This document shows positions 5,953 through 8,867 of a stretch of DNA of 8,867 bases, one piece after another. Below the pieces are notes generated by a model that made no database searches, was not told where the DNA came from, and saw nothing but the letters and a program-made list of their open reading frames with translations. The translations under genes and the position numbers were made by a program. The stretch's first letter is position 1, and each line of letters starts with the position of its first letter. Location: positions 1 through 8,867 of the forward strand of contig JAQBNX010000217.1 in NCBI GenBank assembly GCA_028288385.1. Direction: 5' to 3'. Origin of the DNA: Spirosoma sp. Its GTDB lineage: Bacteria > Bacteroidota > Bacteroidia > Cytophagales > Spirosomataceae.

Positions 5953-7266
5953 GTGGCACAAACCCCTGATTCATCGCCCCGGTTACTGCGGGGTATTGGC
6001 CGGTTCGATTTTATCGCGCTCATTATCAATATCACGATTGGCGCGGGTATCCTGGGGTTACCTGCAAAGCTCTATGCGCTGATTGGCGCCTGGAGTCTAC
6101 TGGCCTACATCGTTAGTGCGGCTGTTGTGACGCTGATTATTCTATGTTTTGCCGAAGTAAGCAGCCGATTTAGCACGACGGGTGGTCCGTATCTGTACGC
6201 GCGCGTGGCATTTGGACCGTTGGTGGGTTTTCAGGTCGGCTGGTTGTTCTGGCTATCACGCACGGCTGCGTTTGCTTCTATTTGTAACCTGTTCGTTAGT
6301 TATGCAGCCGTTTTTAGACCTGAACTGGCGACAGACTGGGAGCGGACCGGCCTGATCACGGGGCTGGTTGTTGGAGTAGCCTTTATAAACTACCTGGGCG
6401 TGCAGCGCTCGGCGCGGGTGAACACCGTATTTACCGTCAGTAAATTACTGGCAATTGGTCTATTTGCTATGGTGGGCTTATTTTTCGTAGATACGGCCGC
6501 TTTTACATTCACCAAATTTCCGGACTATACCTCTTTTTCACAGGCCGTATTGCTGCTTATTTTTACTTTTTCGGGTTTCGACGTAGCGGCTATACCATCG
6601 GGCGAGGTGCAGCAACCCCAGCGAACAGTACCATTGTCGTTGCTGGTATCCATTGGCACGGTAGCGGTGCTGTTCATTGCTGTACAGTTTGTCTGCATTG
6701 GCACGTTACCCAATCTAACACATTCCGAACGTCCGTTGGCTGATGCCGCCGGTCAATTTATTGGACCGGGCGGGGCTTTATTCATCACAATTGTGGCGTT
6801 AATCACGGCGATGGGTACGCTTCATGCGCTGATGCTGACGGGACCCCGGCTGCTGTTTGCTATGGCCGAACAAAAGCAGTTGCCGGTCTGGTTAGCCAAC
6901 ACCCATCCTCGTTTTCGTACCCCCTACGTAGCAATCTTACTAACAGCCGCTGTGCAACTCCTGCTGGCTATAACGGGTACCTTTCTTTATGCGCTGACAC
7001 TCAGCACGCTGATTCGACTGGCTTATTTTGCGCTGACTTGTGCGGCTTTGCCCATGCTGCGTCGACGGGCTGACGTCTCGATGGCGCAGTTTCAGGTAAG
7101 AGGAGGCTTGGTTGTTTCGGGGTTGGCGATGTTGCTTTGCATCTGGCTGATCAGTAACAGTTCAGGCCGGGAAGCCCGCGACGTAGCGATTGCCGGCGCA
7201 GTGGGATTTGTCATTTTTTTGGTCAACCGTCGGTATCAACAGACTAAAATAGCACGTAACGGATAA
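5953..7266 (+). CDS. APC superfamily amino-acid permease
   Basis: A 437-residue inner-membrane transporter with about twelve hydrophobic spans. The first begins at FDFIALIINITIGAGILGLP (18-37), where GAGILGLPA is the broken TM1 helix that binds the substrate's amino and carboxyl groups in APC carriers. TTGGPYLYA (75-83) is the conserved segment after TM2, FTFSGFD (214-220) the TM6 motif, and GPRLLFAMAEQKQLP (297-311) with HPRFRTPYVAI (318-328) the loop and TM9 signature. It probably imports amino acids by a proton- or exchange-driven mechanism; the substrate is not evident. The start must be GTG at 5953: the upstream in-frame codons are TGG and then the peptidase stop TAA, while the ATG at 5949 is out of frame and stops after six codons. 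It is cotranscribed with the peptidase. Confidence 0.92.
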   Translation: MAQTPDSSPRLLRGIGRFDFIALIINITIGAGILGLPAKLYALIGAWSLLAYIVSAAVVTLIILCFAEVSSRFSTTGGPYLYARVAFGPLVGFQVGWLFWLSRTAAFASICNLFVSYAAVFRPELATDWERTGLITGLVVGVAFINYLGVQRSARVNTVFTVSKLLAIGLFAMVGLFFVDTAAFTFTKFPDYTSFSQAVLLLIFTFSGFDVAAIPSGEVQQPQRTVPLSLLVSIGTVAVLFIAVQFVCIGTLPNLTHSERPLADAAGQFIGPGGALFITIVALITAMGTLHALMLTGPRLLFAMAEQKQLPVWLANTHPRFRTPYVAILLTAAVQLLLAITGTFLYALTLSTLIRLAYFALTCAALPMLRRRADVSMAQFQVRGGLVVSGLAMLLCIWLISNSSGREARDVAIAGAVGFVIFLVNRRYQQTKIARNG

Positions 7267-7281
7267 CCTACCTGACCTTAA

Positions 7282-7313
7282 ATCGAGTTAGTGCGCTTTA
7301 GGGTATCGAGTTA
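7282..7313 (+). repeat. 9-bp direct repeat ATCGAGTTA, 23-bp period
   Basis: ATCGAGTTA occurs at 7282-7290 and again at 7305-7313, start-to-start 23 bp (about two helical turns), in the 73-base gap between permease and monooxygenase genes and 27-58 bases before the monooxygenase ATG. Same-face tandem half-sites are typical of activator or repressor binding, so this could give the monooxygenase its own control. Chance cannot be excluded for a 9-mer. Confidence 0.35.
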
Positions 7314-7339
7314 AATCATAGCCAATAACCGTATCATCA

Positions 7340-8485
7340 ATGCTTCATCAGCCTATTGAATCAGTTCCTGTCCGGACAGCCGGGCGCGTTTGCGAGGTAT
7401 CCTGGTTTTCTGATTTATGCGGGGAGGATACCGAATTCTTAAGCGTCCGCGATCCTGCCCGTAGTACGTTTGCTCATTGCCGAAATATCGCTCTGACTGC
7501 TGAGCGGCTGGGTTTCAGTAACTTGTTGCTGCCCACATCCTACATGGCTGGTTTGGAAGTGGTTCCGTTTGCGGCTGGAGTAGCGCCAGACTTAGAAAAC
7601 ATTAGTTTACTAACCGCTATCCGCTGCGGGGAAATGCACCCACCGATGCTGGCACGTACCCTGGCCTCGCTCGATCAGATGCTTAACGGCCGGTTGACGA
7701 TCAACATTATCAATTCTGACCTGCCCGGCTATCGCGAAGACGCCGACTTTCGCTACCAGCGCTGCGCCGAAACCATTCAAATTCTGAAACAAGCCTGGAC
7801 CCAGGACCGCATTGAACATGATGGACCTGTGTATGGTAAAATCAGTTTAGCGACTGATCCGGTTAAACCCTACCAGCAGAACGGTGGACCATTGCTTTAT
7901 TTCGGTGGTACGTCGGATGGTGCGCGGGACCTATGCGCCCGTTATTGCGACGTGTTTCTTATGTGGCCAGAAACCGAGGAGTTGTTGTATGCCAATATGC
8001 AGGATGTGTCAGAACGGGCCGCCCGTCATGGACGACAGGTGGATTTTGGTCTGCGTATTCACCTCATTGTACGGGAGACGGAGGAAGAAGCGCGCGCCTG
8101 GTCCCGGCATATCATGTCGAAGTTTGATCCCGTGCGGGGTGCGGCCCTGAAAAATGCCTCGCAAAGTTCGTGGTCGCTGGGCGTGCTGCGGCAAAACGAA
8201 CTACGTAAAGAGGCCGATGACAACGGCTTTGTGGAGCCGCTGCTTTGGACCGATATTGGGAAAGCCCGTTCGGGAGCGGGTGGTGCACTGGTGGGTAGCG
8301 CTGATCAGTTAGTGGAGAAGATCAATCGATATATGGACATGGGCATACGGGCATTTATTTTTTCGGGTTACCCGCTGATCGAAGAAGCTGAGTGGTTTGC
8401 CCGCTTAGTTCTGCCTAAGTTGCCTAATTGCTCGCTGGCCCAATTGCAGGAACGTAGGCCAGCGAAGCCATCTGTCATGCGATAG
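7340..8485 (+). CDS. SsuD-like LLM class flavin-dependent monooxygenase
   Basis: A 381-residue luciferase-like (TIM-barrel) monooxygenase, the same length as E. coli SsuD, which uses reduced FMN and O2 to cleave alkanesulfonates to sulfite and aldehyde. Similarity to SsuD (recalled, not searched) is clear in LLYFGGTSD (185-193), FGLRIHLIVRET (236-247), RSGAGGALVG (310-319) and FSGYPLIEEAEW (341-352). These keep the residues corresponding to SsuD Arg226, His228, Arg297 and Tyr331 as Arg239, His241, Arg310 and Tyr344. The position of SsuD Cys54, implicated in flavin binding, appears to be Ala70 here (PTSYMAG). The N-terminus is about 15 residues longer than SsuD. Neither an FMN reductase (SsuE) nor a sulfonate ABC transporter is nearby, so an orphan monooxygenase for another substrate is as likely as true sulfonate desulfonation. 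It may be a third gene of the peptidase-permease operon. Confidence 0.9.
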   Translation: MLHQPIESVPVRTAGRVCEVSWFSDLCGEDTEFLSVRDPARSTFAHCRNIALTAERLGFSNLLLPTSYMAGLEVVPFAAGVAPDLENISLLTAIRCGEMHPPMLARTLASLDQMLNGRLTINIINSDLPGYREDADFRYQRCAETIQILKQAWTQDRIEHDGPVYGKISLATDPVKPYQQNGGPLLYFGGTSDGARDLCARYCDVFLMWPETEELLYANMQDVSERAARHGRQVDFGLRIHLIVRETEEEARAWSRHIMSKFDPVRGAALKNASQSSWSLGVLRQNELRKEADDNGFVEPLLWTDIGKARSGAGGALVGSADQLVEKINRYMDMGIRAFIFSGYPLIEEAEWFARLVLPKLPNCSLAQLQERRPAKPSVMR

Positions 8486-8487
8486 AA

Positions 8488-8515
8488 AATTGGATGGTTG
8501 GTACAAATCCAAATT
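8488..8515 (+). repeat. imperfect hairpin after the monooxygenase stop
   Basis: Immediately after the stop codon, TTGGAT (8490-8495) can pair with ATCCAA (8507-8512), with a further A-T pairing across one mismatch on the outer side. The loop is 11 bases and no T-run follows. It may weakly assist termination, but the support is thin. Confidence 0.2.
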
Positions 8516-8728
8516 GACGTAACTGGGCGGTTAACCAATAGCTCGTGGACACAGACGACTTGAAAAAGAATTAGTAAGACACTAAGCAAATATCCCCGTT
8601 CGACATCGTTATTTTGGTCAGATAATCGGCCTGGTAACCGACTGAGTAACCCGGCTTAGCTTACCCTGTTACGTTGCAAGACCGTCATGGCCTGGCTCAC
8701 GGTTGATGTGCTGAGTAATGATAAATAG

Positions 8729-8867
8729 CTACTGACGCGCCCAGATTACTTCTGTTAGCTCATCGGCCAGCTTGTTCAGGTCGGTATCGGTATGTTTCCG
8801 GTTGGTCGTGATCACCTGCTCAACCATATCGGCGGGCAGTTTAGCCGCTCCATGATAAGCCCCCAGA
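8729..8867 (-). CDS. C-terminal fragment, probable ADP-ribosylglycohydrolase family
   Basis: The last 45 codons of a gene that runs in from the right edge; its TAG stop is at 8729-8731 on the minus strand. The residues begin LGAYHGAAKLPADMVEQV and end LADELTEVIWARQ. The segment GAYHGA--LPADMVEQV resembles the final conserved stretch of ADP-ribosylglycohydrolase/DraG-like proteins (GAYYG---IP--W-E), followed by a predicted helix that closes the domain. Those enzymes remove ADP-ribose from proteins or small molecules with two magnesium ions, but no catalytic residue falls in the visible part, so neither activity nor family is certain. It converges with the monooxygenase gene across a 243-base spacer in which I see no other gene. 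Confidence 0.6.
   Translation of the reverse strand, partial: LGAYHGAAKLPADMVEQVITTNRKHTDTDLNKLADELTEVIWARQ

Noticed and set aside
8368..8589. 73-codon minus-strand open frame extending past the monooxygenase end
   Set aside because: Most of it is antisense to the monooxygenase C-terminus; the remainder has no recognisable motif or plausible partner.
1..8867. CRISPR array, tRNA/rRNA genes, insertion sequence ends, defence system genes
   Set aside because: I looked for regularly spaced repeats, cloverleaf-like sequences, transposase motifs and known defence motifs and saw none; all large open frames are assigned to metabolic or membrane proteins.

Overview
The window looks like chromosomal DNA of a Bacteroidota bacterium, most likely a Cytophagales member such as a Spirosoma relative. 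The reasons are a DUF4153-type membrane protein, an exact match to the Bacteroidota -7 promoter element (TAnnTTTG) before one gene, little sign of Shine-Dalgarno sequences, and the mix of a secreted M28 peptidase with oxidoreductases. The genus is inference. No RNA gene, CRISPR array, insertion sequence or phage gene was seen.

Layout. Positions 1-491 contain no intact gene but hold a decayed aldo/keto reductase with several in-frame stops. Positions 492-1736 (minus) encode a polytopic DUF4153-like membrane protein, visibly more AT-rich than the genes to its right. Positions 1737-2258 are a 522-base gap with a cluster of inverted repeats and a doubtful gene ghost. Positions 2259-3302 (plus) encode a zinc-dependent alcohol dehydrogenase of the YahK/cinnamyl-alcohol dehydrogenase type. 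It converges on a small RibD-C/dihydrofolate-reductase-fold protein at 3427-4002 (minus).

A 243-base divergent intergenic region (4003-4245) then precedes a plus-strand group: an exported M28 metallopeptidase with a PA domain (4246-5949), an APC amino-acid permease (GTG start, 5953-7266) and an SsuD-like flavin monooxygenase (7340-8485). Only TAA-TGG separates the peptidase and permease frames, and both are in the same frame, so the two are almost certainly co-transcribed. A simple reading is that the peptidase releases amino acids outside the cytoplasm and the permease imports them; the monooxygenase may be a third operon member with a separate task. The right edge holds the last 45 codons of a minus-strand gene whose end resembles ADP-ribosylglycohydrolases.

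Most of the window is ordinary accessory metabolism, and I see no convincing novel multigene system. The points most worth a second look are the aldo/keto reductase relic, the peptidase/permease junction, the palindrome cluster before the alcohol dehydrogenase, a 47-codon open frame overlapping the peptidase start by ATGA, and a 9-bp direct repeat spaced by 23 bp before the monooxygenase gene.
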